A stretch of 64,000 bases of DNA from contig NZ_SSNW01000002.1 in assembly GCF_004801315.1 (NCBI RefSeq), forward strand, positions 150,939 to 214,938, in the 5' to 3' direction. Each line of letters opens with the position of its first letter. Position 1 is the stretch's first letter. Positions 26,425-35,741 of the stretch are shown one piece after another. Origin of the DNA: Deinococcus sp. Arct2-2. Its GTDB lineage: Bacteria > Deinococcota > Deinococci > Deinococcales > Deinococcaceae. Both the position numbers and the translations under genes were made by a program. The notes beneath the pieces are model-generated. The model worked only from the letters and a program-made list of their open reading frames with translations, was not told where the DNA came from and did no database searches.

Positions 26425-27408
26425 TTAAATAACATGAACCGGCATTCCCTTCAGCTCGCCTTCTTTCGCCTCAATCCAGCCGCCCTCAAACGCTTCTAGG
26501 CTGGAGCCTTCTTCAAACCAACTGCGCGGCGTTTTGGCTCCCCACAAGGTTTGTCGGCGGGGATCGTTCAGATGCCAGCGGATCGGCTCGAAATCCGGGT
26601 CAACCGTGATGTAGTCGCTGGTATACAGTTCGATCCGGTGGCCGTCCGGGTCGCGGACATACAGAAAAAAGGCGTTGGAAATGCCGTGGCGTCCGGGACC
26701 GCGCTCTATCCGTTCGGGCTGCCGCGCCCCGGCCAAGATGTCGCAGGTGCGGATAATGCTCATGGCATCGGGCATCCAGTAGGCCCAGTGATGCAGGCGG
26801 GGGCCGGTGCCGTTGGTCATGGCGAGGTCGTGGACGCCGCCGCGCCGCTGCACCCACGCTGCCCAGATTCGGCCCTCATCGTCCTCGGTATATTCCGACG
26901 TGCGAAAGCCCAGTTCTTTGGCATACCAGTCGCGCATCTTGCCCACTTCGGGCGTCATCACATTCACATGGTCTACCCGTTGCAGGCCCGGCCCCCGGTG
27001 CAAATGGTAGTCCTGTAGCAGCCAAGGGTACGTCACACTTTCGCGGAAAAGGGCGACGGGCACACCAAATGGGTCTTGCATTCGCAGCATTCGGGGGCGG
27101 TCTCGTTCGGATTCCCAGCGGTAGGGGAGGCCTTCGCGTTCGGCCAGCGCCGCCATGCGTTCCAAATCGGCGTCGGCCCGCACGCGGTAAGCAATGTGCC
27201 GCACGCCCGCTTGCCCCGCAAGTTCTAGTTTCAGCGTCCATTCGCGGTCTTCTACACCGCGCAAATACAGCGCGTCCGGTTCTTCGTGCAGCACGTTCAG
27301 GCCCAGCAGGTCTACGTAAAAGGCACGGCTGGCGGCCAAATCCGTCACTGTGAAGATAGTGTGGGCAATCCGGATGATGTCGGGCATGCCTTGAGACAGA
27401 TCAGTCAT
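26425..27408 (-). CDS. hpaD: 3,4-dihydroxyphenylacetate 2,3-dioxygenase (extradiol, vicinal-oxygen-chelate type)
   Basis: A 327-residue ring-cleavage enzyme built from two glyoxalase-like modules. The first (residues about 12-120) is structural; the second carries the iron or manganese ligands His147 in QRVDHVNVM, His206 in RLHHWAYW and Glu260 in [11 protein letters not shown]. This is the type of homoprotocatechuate dioxygenase found in Brevibacterium and Arthrobacter, not the E. coli HpcB/LigB type. It overlaps hpaB by eight bases. The product feeds hpaE. Confidence 0.93.
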   Translation of the reverse strand: MTDLSQGMPDIIRIAHTIFTVTDLAASRAFYVDLLGLNVLHEEPDALYLRGVEDREWTLKLELAGQAGVRHIAYRVRADADLERMAALAEREGLPYRWESERDRPRMLRMQDPFGVPVALFRESVTYPWLLQDYHLHRGPGLQRVDHVNVMTPEVGKMRDWYAKELGFRTSEYTEDDEGRIWAAWVQRRGGVHDLAMTNGTGPRLHHWAYWMPDAMSIIRTCDILAGARQPERIERGPGRHGISNAFFLYVRDPDGHRIELYTSDYITVDPDFEPIRWHLNDPRRQTLWGAKTPRSWFEEGSSLEAFEGGWIEAKEGELKGMPVHVI

Positions 27409-28888
27409 CGGCGGCCACGGCTTCGGGCGTCTCGCTGCGTTTTAGGAAGGTGTGAATCCGCTCTACATACGGCGCTTTGTCGTACACGTCGTACAGGGCC
27501 GAGCGCATCCTCACTGGGTCGCCGAAAAAGAACTTTTCATACAGGTTTTGCCGCCCGCCAAAGCTGCTCATGGTCATGTCCCATGCGAGCCGGAACAGTT
27601 TCAGACGTTCTTCGGCGCTGGCGTTTCCGGCCTGCAAATACTTGGCGATCATCGGCCCCAGCGGGCCTTCCCGGTCGGCCTTGCTCGGCATCATGATGAT
27701 TCCCGACGCGCCCAACAACTGAATCAGTTCAGTCAGGCGGGCGTACACGGCGGGGTAATAGTTGCGGGCGGCGTCCAGTGGGCCACGCGCCGGGGTCATC
27801 ACGCCGTATTGGTTGAGGGTTGCGCCGTCACGGGCCGCCACTTCCAGCGCTTTCATAATTTCCAGCGTCAAAATAAACTCGCTGACTTTCTCCTGAACAT
27901 GTTGAAACTGCCCGCTGCCAATAGCGTTCACGATGCCCTGCGCGACGCCCAGCAGAGCCTCGGTTTTGGCAATTTTCAGATTCACCACCTGATAGGCCAT
28001 GTGGAGTACGGCGTCGGTGCCCGCGTAGGCTTTGTTCGCCAGTTCGGTGTCGTACAGCAGGAACACACGCTCCCAAGGCACCAGCACGTCGTCGAAGATG
28101 ACGAAGGCGTCTTGCTCATCAAAGCGGCTGCCCAGTGGGTGGTCTTCGGGGTCGCGGCCAATATCGAACGGTTCGCGGCACTGAAAGCTGAGGCCGGGGG
28201 CGTTGGTCGGCAGCGCAAAGCCCATCGCGTAGCGCGATTTGTCGGCGTTCTCCTTGAGAACCGTTGACGGAAACACCAAGATTTCATCGGCAATCGGCAG
28301 GGTCGCCATCATGCGTGCGCCGCGCACCACCACGCCGTCTTCCCGCTCCTCCACCACGCCCAGCGCAATATAGGGGTCGGGCATCTCGGAGGCTTGCTTG
28401 GCCCGGTTCACCTGCGGATTGGTCAGCGCGTGCGTCAGGCAGAGGTCGTTACGCCGCACGAACTCGTAATAGTTCCGCATATTGGCTGCAAAATCGCGCT
28501 GGCCCTCGCCGCTGGCCCCGCACGCGCCGAAGTAGGCCGCGCCCAATCCGGCGGCCATCACGTTGGCATTCATGTAGTCGGGCGCACGGCCCAAAAAGCC
28601 GAGGGAATAGTTGGCTCGAAGGTGATGTGCCTTGCCAATCCGGGCCAAATCAGCCTTGCTGCGCGGCACGAAAAAGCTCATGGCGTAGTGTTCGCCGTCC
28701 TCTTCAAAACTGAGCATGTCGCGCAAATCGGGTTGATGCTGAAGGTCGTACAACCCTGCCAAACTGCGGGCCATATTGCGCGTGGCCGGGTGCGTGGTGG
28801 GATCGGTGACGCGCTCGCCGTCGATGTACAGCGTCGGCGGCTGGTGCTGAAGGCGGTCTAGAAACTGCTGTCCGGTCAGAATAGCCAT
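27401..28888 (-). CDS. hpaB: 4-hydroxyphenylacetate 3-monooxygenase, oxygenase component
   Basis: A 495-residue FADH2-dependent oxygenase that ortho-hydroxylates 4-hydroxyphenylacetate to homoprotocatechuate. It has the acyl-CoA-dehydrogenase-like fold: an N-terminal helical part, a beta domain with [12 protein letters not shown], and a C-terminal helical bundle ending [28 protein letters not shown] (in parts), which matches the Thermus-type HpaB. AAGGAG precedes the ATG. The flavin reductase HpaC that it needs is not encoded in this window. Confidence 0.93.
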   Translation of the reverse strand: MAILTGQQFLDRLQHQPPTLYIDGERVTDPTTHPATRNMARSLAGLYDLQHQPDLRDMLSFEEDGEHYAMSFFVPRSKADLARIGKAHHLRANYSLGFLGRAPDYMNANVMAAGLGAAYFGACGASGEGQRDFAANMRNYYEFVRRNDLCLTHALTNPQVNRAKQASEMPDPYIALGVVEEREDGVVVRGARMMATLPIADEILVFPSTVLKENADKSRYAMGFALPTNAPGLSFQCREPFDIGRDPEDHPLGSRFDEQDAFVIFDDVLVPWERVFLLYDTELANKAYAGTDAVLHMAYQVVNLKIAKTEALLGVAQGIVNAIGSGQFQHVQEKVSEFILTLEIMKALEVAARDGATLNQYGVMTPARGPLDAARNYYPAVYARLTELIQLLGASGIIMMPSKADREGPLGPMIAKYLQAGNASAEERLKLFRLAWDMTMSSFGGRQNLYEKFFFGDPVRMRSALYDVYDKAPYVERIHTFLKRSETPEAVAADD

Positions 28889-28908
28889 GTGTTTGTGCTC
28901 CTTTTGGG

Positions 28909-29017
28909 GGCAGAAAACCCCCTGTCCGCTTTGCGTCTACCTCCCCTTAAGGGGAGGACAAAAACTCAGAGCTGCTCCCCATTCGAGGGAAACATTGCGA
29001 AGCAATTGGGGATTACT
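28909..29017 (+). repeat. MITE-like palindromic repeat, copy C
   Basis: A 109-bp element between hpaE and hpaB, with the same order of parts as the copies at 11922 and 42159: an AACCCCCTGTC left end, CTCCCCTTAAGGGGAG hairpin, a second CTCCCC-to-AGGG stem, then CATTGCGAAGCAATGG-like hairpin (ATTGCGAAGCAAT at its core) and an ATTGGGGATTACTCC right end. It overlaps the last codons of hpaE. Confidence 0.65.
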
Positions 29018-30590
29018 CCGCCAACTTCTTATCTACTCCGTCCCGCATTGGCTGCCCTTCCCCCACGCCCAGCCGCGCCGTTTTGTGCGTGCCCAGCGAG
29101 ATAGCAATGTTTTTGGTTTCCATATAGAACTCGAAGGAATGGTCGCCGCCGTCGCGCCCGATGCCGCTGTTTTTCACGCCGCCAAAGGGCGTGGGCAGAT
29201 GCCGCACATTTTCGGAATTGACCCAGACCATGCCCGCTTCCACTTGCTGGGCAAAGCGGTGGGCGCGGGTAATGTCGTTCGTCCAGAGGTAGGCGGCGAG
29301 GCCGTAGCGCACGCCGTTGGCGACGCTCAGGGCTTCGGCTTCGTCGGCAAAGGGGATAGCGGTCAGCACCGGGCCAAAGATTTCTTCTTGAGCAATTCGC
29401 ATGTCGGCCCGCGCCCCGGTAAACAGCGTGGGGGCCACATAATTTCCGCCCCGCGCTTCTCCACCCGCCGCAATGGTCGCGCCTTCATCCTGCGCCAAAT
29501 CAAAGTAGGAGGTGACTTTGCCCGTGTGCCGGGGGTGAATCAGCGGCCCGACTTCGGTGGCGGGGTCGAGCGGGTGGCCCACGCGCAGATTGCGGGCGCG
29601 TTCGGCAATGCGGGCGGTAAATTCATCGTAAACGCCGCTTTGGATCAGCACCCGGCTGGAGCTGGTGCAACGTTCCCCGTTCAGGCTGTAAATCATGAAG
29701 ACGACGGCGTCCAGCGCTTTTTCTAGATCGGCATCGTCGAACACCACCACCGGATTCTTGCCGCCCAGTTCGAAGTGAACGCGCTTGAGGGTGTCGGCCC
29801 CCTGCCGCATGATGTGGCTGCCCGTCGTCGTCTCGCCCACAAAGGCCACCGCCTGAATCAGCGGGTGTTCGGTCAGCGCCTTGCCCGCGCTTTCGCCGTA
29901 GCCGTGCACCACATTCACGATGCCGCCGGGCAACCCCGCTTCCTCGAACACGCCGTTCATGATTTCGGCCAGCAGCGTGGCCGTTACCGGACTCCATTCG
30001 GCGGGTTTGTGGACCACCGTGCAGCCCGCCGCCAATGCTGGGGCAATCTTCCAAGTACTCAGCATAAACGGCGTATTCCACGGCGTAATCACTCCCACCG
30101 GGCCAATCGGTTGGCGCAGGGTGTAGTTGATAAACCCGGGTGCAGGAAGGCTTTGGCCATCGTTTGCACTGGGGGCACGGTCGGCAAAAAAGCGGAAGTT
30201 CTCAGCCCCGCGTATGGCCGCCGATTTCATAAAGCGGATGGCCTGCCCGGTGTCGAGGCTCTCCAGCAAGGCGATTTCGTCGGCGCGGGCCTCGATTCGG
30301 TCGGCGATACGGTGCAGCAGGCGGCGGCGTTCGGCCCCGCTCACGTTGCGCCAGATTTGGAAGGCGCCGTGGGCAGCGCGGGCAGCGCGGTCAATGTCGC
30401 CCGCCGTGCCGCTGGGGGCGCTGGTCAGCACGCTGCCATCGTGAGGATTCACCGAGTCGAAGCGTTCGCCCCCGTCCGATTCTGCCCAGTGCCCGCCGAT
30501 CAGATGGCGTAGGGGCTGAAGCTTGGCTACAAGAGCTGCCGCTTTTTCTACGTTCGGGTGCGTCGTTTTGGGAAGCATCGTTTGGGTCAT
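29013..30590 (-). CDS. hpaE: 5-carboxymethyl-2-hydroxymuconate semialdehyde dehydrogenase
   Basis: A 525-residue NAD-dependent aldehyde dehydrogenase that oxidises the HpaD ring-cleavage product. The family motifs are all present: the cofactor-site VITPWNTPFMLSTWKIAPAL (part), FELGGKNPVVVF with the general-base Glu, and the catalytic Cys in LNGERCTSSSR. The C-terminus contains PFGGVKNSGIGRDGG. CAGGAG precedes the ATG. It overlaps the stop of the exported unknown protein by four bases. The final codons run into a repeat element, which may have altered the natural C-terminus. Confidence 0.92.
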   Translation of the reverse strand: MTQTMLPKTTHPNVEKAAALVAKLQPLRHLIGGHWAESDGGERFDSVNPHDGSVLTSAPSGTAGDIDRAARAAHGAFQIWRNVSGAERRRLLHRIADRIEARADEIALLESLDTGQAIRFMKSAAIRGAENFRFFADRAPSANDGQSLPAPGFINYTLRQPIGPVGVITPWNTPFMLSTWKIAPALAAGCTVVHKPAEWSPVTATLLAEIMNGVFEEAGLPGGIVNVVHGYGESAGKALTEHPLIQAVAFVGETTTGSHIMRQGADTLKRVHFELGGKNPVVVFDDADLEKALDAVVFMIYSLNGERCTSSSRVLIQSGVYDEFTARIAERARNLRVGHPLDPATEVGPLIHPRHTGKVTSYFDLAQDEGATIAAGGEARGGNYVAPTLFTGARADMRIAQEEIFGPVLTAIPFADEAEALSVANGVRYGLAAYLWTNDITRAHRFAQQVEAGMVWVNSENVRHLPTPFGGVKNSGIGRDGGDHSFEFYMETKNIAISLGTHKTARLGVGEGQPMRDGVDKKLAE

Positions 30591-31333
30591 GGTTGCTCCT
30601 GAGTAGGCGTGCGGGTGAGTGGCGTGCTGATGGAATAGGCGAGGAACGGTTCGGTTTGCAACAGCTTTGTGCCCTGCTTTACCTGCACAAACGCGGCGTA
30701 GGGATGAAATTTAATCAGATAGGTATAGCCGGCTTTATTGAAGGTGTATTCCGGGCCAATGTCATCGTGCGCCACCGTGCCGCCCGTCAAATAAACTTCC
30801 AGCGTGCCGTCAAAATTGCGTGTGGCATAGGTAATCTTGCCACCGTTTTCCCAAATGATGACGGTGCGTTTGGCGGTTACGCCCATAAAAGCGGCGTCCG
30901 GCACGTAGCGGCAGCGCACATCCTCATAAGGCGTTTTGAAACCGTTCACGGCGCTCATGCGGTAAGCGGGGTCGTTAACGTTCAGCACGTTGCTGAGGCG
31001 TACATTGCCGTCCGAATCAGGCTGTTTGGCTGGATTCAGAGCCACAAAAATCGTTCCCGCCGCTCCCTCTCCCGGCCCCAGTTGATAGGTTCCGGTTTGA
31101 ATCTTATTGGGCGCACGCTTCAGCCAGCGGGCCAGCGTCACAGGCTGCGGTGAGGCGGGTGCTTTGGCTGGGTTGGTCAGTGCCAGCACGCGGTCAGGAG
31201 CATCGCACCAAGCAAAGGCGGGCTGCGTTTTGCCGTTCAGCGTCACGTAAGAATCCATCCGGTAAGCGGCTTGAGCGGCGGCAGAACCAGAAGCGGCGAG
31301 GGTCAGAGCCAGCAGGAAGAGTCGAAAAGTCAT
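30587..31333 (-). CDS. Exported protein of unknown function within the hpa operon
   Basis: A 248-residue protein with a signal peptide (TFRLFLLALTLAASGSAAAQA, read from the ATG at 31333). The mature domain has two cysteines (AWCDAP, VRCRYV) and aromatic-rich beta structure, with no family I recognise. The last four bases overlap the hpaE start, so it is translated with the aromatic-acid enzymes. A periplasmic protein in an intracellular catabolic operon suggests a binding or sensing role, but that is inference. Upstream in-frame codons to 31411 overlap hpaG only slightly and are not needed. Confidence 0.65.
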   Translation of the reverse strand: MTFRLFLLALTLAASGSAAAQAAYRMDSYVTLNGKTQPAFAWCDAPDRVLALTNPAKAPASPQPVTLARWLKRAPNKIQTGTYQLGPGEGAAGTIFVALNPAKQPDSDGNVRLSNVLNVNDPAYRMSAVNGFKTPYEDVRCRYVPDAAFMGVTAKRTVIIWENGGKITYATRNFDGTLEVYLTGGTVAHDDIGPEYTFNKAGYTYLIKFHPYAAFVQVKQGTKLLQTEPFLAYSISTPLTRTPTQEQP

Positions 31334-31395
31334 ACCCGCAGACTGCTCTCCACGCATGAGCTTTCGCCCCAAATTGGCTGACCACTCATCGCCTT

Positions 31396-32196
31396 TCATC
31401 GCCCGTCCCACTCGCCTTCTTTGCTTTCCTTCCCCGTAATCGGCTCCGCACCCTCATCCTCTTCCTCAATCCCGTTTTGCAGAACGCCGAGGCCTTCCAC
31501 TTCCAACGTCATCACGTCGCCGGGGCGCACATGGCTGATGCCTTTGGGCGTGCCCGTCAAGATCACGTCGTTTTCCTGCAGGGTCATGAAGCGTGAAATA
31601 TGCTCGATCAATTCGGGAATTGAGAAAATCATGTCGCGGGTGCTGCCCTGCTGCCGCAACTCACCGTTGACGTGCGCCGTCAGTGTCAGATTGTGCGGGT
31701 CGGCTACCTCGTCGGCGGTCACGTAGTACGGCCCCAGCGGGCCAAATGTATCCCAGCCTTTGCCGCGCATCGGGGGCCGGAACGTGTTGGTCACGTAATC
31801 GCGCACCACCAGATCATTCCCGATGGTGTAACCGCCCACATAATCCATTGCATCTTTGGCCTTCACGCGGCGGGCGTCGCGGCCAAGGATCACGCCTAAT
31901 TCCACCTCATAGTGCATAAATTCTGCGCCACGCGGATAAATTACCGTTCCGCCGTGAGGCAGCAAAGTGGTGTTGGGTTTCCAGAACAGGGCCGGTTCGC
32001 TGGGTTGCGTCAGGCCCAATTCGCCTGCGTGGTCGTTGTAATTCAGTGCCAGCGCGATTACTTTGGGCGGGTCTACGGGCAACATAAATTGCACGGCGGC
32101 AGGGTCATGGGCGACACCAGCAGCATCTATCAATTTTCCGTCGTGCAGGTGGCCTTTAAGCTGCCGGCCCCCAACAATAAATCTGGCGTATTTCAA
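31396..32196 (-). CDS. hpaG: Fumarylacetoacetate hydrolase-family protein, HpaG-type isomerase/decarboxylase
   Basis: A 266-residue single-domain FAH protein. The metal ligands are Glu97 and Glu99 in HYEVELGVILG and Asp128 in IGNDLVVRDY. In the hpa pathway such enzymes decarboxylate 5-oxo-pent-3-ene-1,2,5-tricarboxylate or isomerise the product; E. coli HpaG has two such domains, here there is one. The start is a TTG at 32196 with a strong AAAGGAG upstream. It is the first gene of the minus-strand hpa operon. No separate HpaF isomerase gene was seen. Confidence 0.88.
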   Translation of the reverse strand: MKYARFIVGGRQLKGHLHDGKLIDAAGVAHDPAAVQFMLPVDPPKVIALALNYNDHAGELGLTQPSEPALFWKPNTTLLPHGGTVIYPRGAEFMHYEVELGVILGRDARRVKAKDAMDYVGGYTIGNDLVVRDYVTNTFRPPMRGKGWDTFGPLGPYYVTADEVADPHNLTLTAHVNGELRQQGSTRDMIFSIPELIEHISRFMTLQENDVILTGTPKGISHVRPGDVMTLEVEGLGVLQNGIEEEDEGAEPITGKESKEGEWDGR

Positions 32197-32304
32197 GGTT
32201 GAGACTCCTTTGGTGGAGAGAACGTTGGATTGTTGATTTGCTCAGCATAAGCCCAACACTCCGCTGCCTTTTAGACAAAATGTGGATTGTGTTCGTCTGC
32301 TTTG

Positions 32305-32310
32305 TACAAT
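32305..32310 (+). promoter_or_regulatory. -10 box of a leaderless promoter for the divergent regulator
   Basis: TACAAT lies seven bases before the ATG at 32318, the spacing expected when transcription starts at or next to the start codon. There is no Shine-Dalgarno. The 121-bp region shared with hpaG also holds TGGATTGT as a direct repeat (32226-32233 and 32283-32290), a possible activator site. Confidence 0.55.
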
Positions 32311-32317
32311 GCGACAA

Positions 32318-33547
32318 ATGCCCAACCTTACCCAGTTGCGGGTTTCTCTACATCTGCCCAACGGAAAGCAAGGGCAAAAGACCTTTGGAACGCTGGAAGA
32401 AGCTGCTGCACTGCTTCCTGCTGTGTCTGCGAAACAAGTGCAAGAAGCTGCTCTTGGACTTTTGGCGCAAGAAGCATTGGCCCCCGCCGCACTTCCTGCC
32501 TTGCTCTCGGCATTGCGTGAATCCATGCTGCATGTCCGCCCAGAGCAAGAACTTACCGCACTCTTGGCCCGTCTGACTGGAGGCCGCGCCGAAATCCGGG
32601 CCAGTTGGGGCGACGTGGTGGCTTGTGCAGGCTTGCCTACAGGTGAGCCTCTCTCGCTGCGCCTGATGCACGGCGGGCGGCATGTGGGGGCGCTGTTGTT
32701 GGACGTACCCGCCCAGTGGCAGGCCATCTTGCCCATCGCTGCCGAATATGCGCTGCTGGCGCGCTTGCAATCGGCGGCGGCGGGCGCGGCACGGCGTCGG
32801 GTGGGCGAGCGCACGCTGGACGCTTTGCTGCTGGGCAATGGTTCCGAGAATGCTGTTTTGGACGGCGAATCCTACGCTGTGGCTGTGGCTGCCTTCTCTT
32901 CCGAATCGGCTCCCGGCGTCCGGGCACGCACCGCCCGTGCCGCCGCGCTGGATGTGTTGGCAGCAGTGGGCGAAGGCTACTTTTTTGAGCGCACGCCTGG
33001 GCCAGAGTTGGCGTCTGAGCGGGCCGGACTGGTCTACTGCACTGTGCAAGACAACCGCGCCGTGTGGTTGTGGCCCACGCACGAGCTAGAGCGGGAATCA
33101 GTTGGTTTGCACGCCGCCCTGACCGCCTCGACTGCTCAGGATGTGCGCCTCGGGGTCAGCGGGCGGCATGTGGGGGCAGGAACGGCCCGCGCTGCGCTGA
33201 ACGAGGCCCGGCAAGCCCTCGCTGCCACCCGTGAGACACGCGGGTTCACGCTGTTTCACTCGATGGACGCGCTGTATGCCTTGCTGTCGGGCGGCGCACT
33301 GGGCACCTTGAAAGCCCAGATTCGGGCCCGCTTGGCCGTGCTGGACGACGATGGGCGCATAGAGACTACCTTGCGGGCCTACCTGACGCACACAGGTTCG
33401 CTGTCGCTGCTGGCAATGCGCCAAAATCTGCACGTCAATACCCTACGTTACCGCCTGCGCCGCGCCGAGGAAGTCTTGGGCGGCAGCCTTAGCGATCCTC
33501 AACTGCTGGCCCGGCTGTATTTGGCGTTTGGGGCGGAGGAGGGCTGA
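32318..33547 (+). CDS. PucR/CdaR-type transcriptional activator of the hpa genes
   Basis: A 409-residue protein. The C-terminal helix-turn-helix is of the PucR type (GSLSLLAMRQNLHVNTLRYRLRRAEEVLGG in two parts). The region before it (about residues 180-330) resembles the GGDEF-like middle domain of CdaR/PucR regulators. The N-terminal 180 residues are Ala/Leu-rich and may sense the ligand. It is divergent from the hpa operon, with the promoters in 121 bp, so control of hpa genes by 4-hydroxyphenylacetate is likely. The ATG at 32318 is preferred because of the TACAAT box. Confidence 0.8.
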   Translation: MPNLTQLRVSLHLPNGKQGQKTFGTLEEAAALLPAVSAKQVQEAALGLLAQEALAPAALPALLSALRESMLHVRPEQELTALLARLTGGRAEIRASWGDVVACAGLPTGEPLSLRLMHGGRHVGALLLDVPAQWQAILPIAAEYALLARLQSAAAGAARRRVGERTLDALLLGNGSENAVLDGESYAVAVAAFSSESAPGVRARTARAAALDVLAAVGEGYFFERTPGPELASERAGLVYCTVQDNRAVWLWPTHELERESVGLHAALTASTAQDVRLGVSGRHVGAGTARAALNEARQALAATRETRGFTLFHSMDALYALLSGGALGTLKAQIRARLAVLDDDGRIETTLRAYLTHTGSLSLLAMRQNLHVNTLRYRLRRAEEVLGGSLSDPQLLARLYLAFGAEEG

Positions 33548-33549
33548 CC

Positions 33550-34515
33550 TTACCGCTGCGCGTGACCCTCTGCACGGGCTGTGTGTACCAACTCGGCAAT
33601 AGCTCCGGCCCACTGTGGAAACTCGAAGACAAAGCCCGCCTTGAGCAGACGCTCCGGTGTAACCCAGCGGCTCTTGAGGAGCAGTTCTGCTTCAGACTTC
33701 ATCACCCGTGCGCCCAAACCGATCAGGCCAGCGGTAGACGGAATCCCCAGCGGCACGCCCCACGCGGCCCGGTAACCGCGCAAAAACTCCCGGTTGGGCA
33801 GAGGTTCGGGAGCGCTGACGTTCACGCCGCCTGCTAAGTCGTGTTCGATCAAAAACTCTATGGCCCGGCAAAAATCACGCTCATGAATCCATGAGACGTA
33901 TTGCCCGCCGCCCGCCATCGCGCCTGCGCCGCCCAGCCGCACCACAGCGTCGGTGGTTTGCATCACGCCGCCTGCACCCACGCCGTACACCATCGCGGTT
34001 CGCAGGGCCACGCGCCGGGTCTGGGGCAATTCTTCTTCCATCAGCGCGGCTTCCCAGCGGCGGGCCACATCCACGCTAAAGCCGCTGCCGATGTCGCCCG
34101 CTGCTTCGGTTTGGGCGTGGTCGCGGGCATCTCGGTAGAAGGTGGCGGTGCTGGAATTCAGCCAGACGTGGGGTGGCTGGGCGGCCTCCTGAATCGCTCG
34201 GCCCAGCGCACGGGTGCTGAGAAGGCGCGACGTGTAGATGTCCAGCATGTTCTGAGCGGTGTAGCGGCAATTCACCGTTCGGCCCGCCAAGTTCACCACT
34301 GCCTGCGCGCCGTTCAGTTCACGCGCCCACGCGCCTTGCCGCACGCCGTCCCACTGCACCCAGCGGGCCGGAGTGGGCATGGAGGGTGCCGAACGCGAGA
34401 GGATGATCACATCCCAAGCGCCCTGCGCTGGCGCAGCAACATACCGTGCCAGTGCGCGGCCCAAAAATCCTGAACCGCCCGCGATGACCATGCGCCGCGC
34501 CTGCTTTGTGTGCAT
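33550..34515 (-). CDS. TIGR01777-type NAD-dependent epimerase/dehydratase (YfcH-like)
   Basis: A 321-residue Rossmann protein. MVIAGGSGFLGRALARYV is the nucleotide-binding motif, and AVVNLAGRTVNCRY is specific to the YfcH/SulA-related TIGR01777 family. A DUF1731-type C-terminal segment (GVPLGIPSTAGLIGLGAR) follows. In this group the usual SDR catalytic Tyr-x-x-x-Lys is not conserved and the reaction is unknown. It is convergent with the activator gene (three bases apart) and independent of it. Confidence 0.88.
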   Translation of the reverse strand: MHTKQARRMVIAGGSGFLGRALARYVAAPAQGAWDVIILSRSAPSMPTPARWVQWDGVRQGAWARELNGAQAVVNLAGRTVNCRYTAQNMLDIYTSRLLSTRALGRAIQEAAQPPHVWLNSSTATFYRDARDHAQTEAAGDIGSGFSVDVARRWEAALMEEELPQTRRVALRTAMVYGVGAGGVMQTTDAVVRLGGAGAMAGGGQYVSWIHERDFCRAIEFLIEHDLAGGVNVSAPEPLPNREFLRGYRAAWGVPLGIPSTAGLIGLGARVMKSEAELLLKSRWVTPERLLKAGFVFEFPQWAGAIAELVHTARAEGHAQR

Positions 34516-34568
34516 GGCTCTAAGTTACGCTCGGCCAGTCTGGACAGATGGCCCGCTCCGCCCAGCCG

Positions 34569-35537
34569 TCAGGGTGTGCCGGGGGCCGCGTCTCCGGTCT
34601 GAATCTGGTCTGTCTGTATCTGATCTGGGCGCTGAAGTTTCCAGCCCACAGTCAACTGGGTCGCGTGTTCCGATATCCAGCGCACAGCGTCGCTGCGGGG
34701 GCTAGAAATGGCGCTGTGGTCTTCGCGCACCGACACGAACGTCTCAATTCCGGTGCGGCTCCCATCTGGGCGGGCGTTGCGGGTCAGGTCGAACAGGTAA
34801 TTGATGGGCAGGCCACCCGCCGGACTGGTGCGGGCAGGCAGGCGCTTGCTCTGCACCTCTAAATTGCGTTCTACGTTGGGCCACACGACATCCTTGCCGC
34901 GCAGCGTACCCGCCGAAGTCGCCAAATTATCGCAGGCTTGGGCGGGCTTAGGCAGGCCGGGGGCCGGATAATTCAGCGGTACGGGCGGCCGGTCGGTGGC
35001 GCGGTCTGCCGTCCAGAAGGTGCAACTTCCGTCTAGGTCGATCAGCAGCGAAAAGCGGACATCTGGGTTGATGCGCGTCAGGTAATGCGTCCAGATCACG
35101 CCCTGCGAGTGGCCCAGCAACACCAGACGCGGCGGATTCGGCCCGGCCAGCCAAGACGTTTTCATGCGGTCTAGGTCACGCACCAGCGCCCCGAAGCCGG
35201 GTTGAAAGGCCAAGACCTGCCTCGAGAAAAAAGTTTCGTTGGCGTTGCTGGCGTACCCAGCCACCTGCACGCTCAGGCCTGTGGCGGCCAAGGCATTGGC
35301 CACAGCGTCTACCGTCCCCCTCGGCGTCAGCGAATCCCAATCGTCACGCGGGGCGGCGCAGGGGGGGCCGCAGCGTCCCGAAACGCTGAGCAGCACCACA
35401 TCGGGCGGCGCGGCATTCAGGTTCAGCGCAGGCGACGCACCGGGGCGCCACGTCAGCGGCGCACAGCTGGACAGCAGGGCCGCCGTCAGTAGCGCGGCAA
35501 CTGAGGTGGGGCGAATGGGGAGCGGAGGCCGGGGCAT
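34569..35537 (-). CDS. Alpha/beta-hydrolase-like lipoprotein
   Basis: A 322-residue exported protein. The N-terminal signal ends in the lipobox LLSSC (Cys25). LVLLGHSQGVIWTHYL gives the nucleophile elbow Gly-His-Ser-Gln-Gly of an alpha/beta hydrolase, and a VREDHSAISS segment near the C-terminus could supply the catalytic histidine. It would be membrane-anchored outside the cytoplasm; esterase or lipase activity is possible. Overall similarity to a named family is low. Confidence 0.7.
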   Translation of the reverse strand: MPRPPLPIRPTSVAALLTAALLSSCAPLTWRPGASPALNLNAAPPDVVLLSVSGRCGPPCAAPRDDWDSLTPRGTVDAVANALAATGLSVQVAGYASNANETFFSRQVLAFQPGFGALVRDLDRMKTSWLAGPNPPRLVLLGHSQGVIWTHYLTRINPDVRFSLLIDLDGSCTFWTADRATDRPPVPLNYPAPGLPKPAQACDNLATSAGTLRGKDVVWPNVERNLEVQSKRLPARTSPAGGLPINYLFDLTRNARPDGSRTGIETFVSVREDHSAISSPRSDAVRWISEHATQLTVGWKLQRPDQIQTDQIQTGDAAPGTP

Positions 35538-35635
35538 CGTGCCTCACTGTAGGGCCTCCCAAACAGCCAAACGTCAGGCGGGTGACGGTTGCCGCCCTCT
35601 GCCCCCGTTGCCTCTAGGTTTGATTGCCCCGCGTT

Positions 35636-35653
35636 GGCTAACGCTTGTTAGCC
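35636..35653. promoter_or_regulatory. Palindromic operator upstream of livK, PaaR-like
   Basis: GGCTAAC (35636-35642) and GTTAGCC (35647-35653) are perfect inverted arms around GCTT. The core CTAACGCTTGTTAG differs at one conserved position from the Thermus PaaR box as I recall it (CNAACGNNCGTTNG). It is 88 bases before the livK ATG. Confidence 0.6.
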
Positions 35654-35741
35654 TGACCGCTTTTTCTGCTACCATCCCTCTAATCCAAGTTGCCAGTTTT
35701 CCCGCCCAGTTTCCCGCTCGGCGGCGTATGGAGGTTCACCC